This document shows, one piece after another, positions 6,392-6,418 of a DNA stretch of 6,418 bases. Each line of letters opens with the position of its first letter. Position 1 is the stretch's first letter. Made by a program: the position numbers and the translations under genes. The notes under the pieces are model-generated. The model searched no databases and was not told the DNA's origin. It saw nothing but the letters and a program-made list of their open reading frames with translations. Source of the DNA: G020354645 sp050053515 (lineage in GTDB: Bacteria; Desulfobacterota; Desulfobacteria; Desulfobacterales; G020354645); assembly GCA_050053515.1 (NCBI GenBank), contig JASFTQ010000279.1, forward strand, positions 1 through 6,418. The letters run 5' to 3'.

Positions 6392-6418
6392 TTAATCCTT
6401 TTTTTAGAAATTAATTTA

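Noticed and set aside
6399..6405. Seven-T run as a classic terminator tail
   Set aside because: The only strong stem before it is the one formed by the distant element ends (loop of about 150 bases), and eight bases separate stem from T-run. It may help termination, but I could not support a compact terminator.

Overview
The window carries a three-gene heavy-metal efflux system of the CusCBA type. It would export copper(I) and silver(I) from the Gram-negative periplasm or cytoplasm across the outer membrane. The order is outer-membrane channel (cut by the left window edge), periplasmic adaptor, and inner-membrane RND pump, all on the + strand. No regulator, CusF-like chaperone, tRNA, rRNA or CRISPR is visible. 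The organism must be Gram-negative, because the channel only makes sense with an outer membrane. The overall protein style reminds me of Desulfobacterota/deltaproteobacterial Cus systems, but that is an impression and not a proven assignment.

Layout. Bases 1-1116 hold the CusC/CzcC-like channel, lacking its N-terminus. Bases 1117-1228 are a short gap with a strong imperfect inverted repeat and an overlapping AT palindrome. Bases 1229-2578 hold the CusB-like adaptor with a cysteine-free, methionine-based metal-binding domain. Bases 2579-3005 are an unusually long gap for a cusB-cusA pair. It contains a decayed IS5-type transposase C-terminus, a perfect 13-bp inverted repeat, and possible remains of another short reading frame. 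Bases 3006-6143 hold the full-length CusA-like pump. Bases 6144-6418 contain no gene and are mostly occupied by a MITE-like element of about 218 bp, with long terminal inverted repeats and TTAAT direct repeats on both sides.

How the genes work together. The RND pump (trimer) binds Cu(I)/Ag(I) through a methionine triad and uses proton influx. The adaptor receives metal through its own three-methionine site and joins the pump to the channel, which leads through the outer membrane. All three expected metal-site methionines of the pump (M563, M613, M662) and of the adaptor (M72, M86, M88) are present, which argues for monovalent Cu/Ag rather than Zn/Co/Ni.

The proteins are a known type. The less ordinary content is in the gaps: mobile-element debris splits the adaptor from the pump, and another small element sits directly behind the pump gene. 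I found no evidence for a previously undescribed protein system here.
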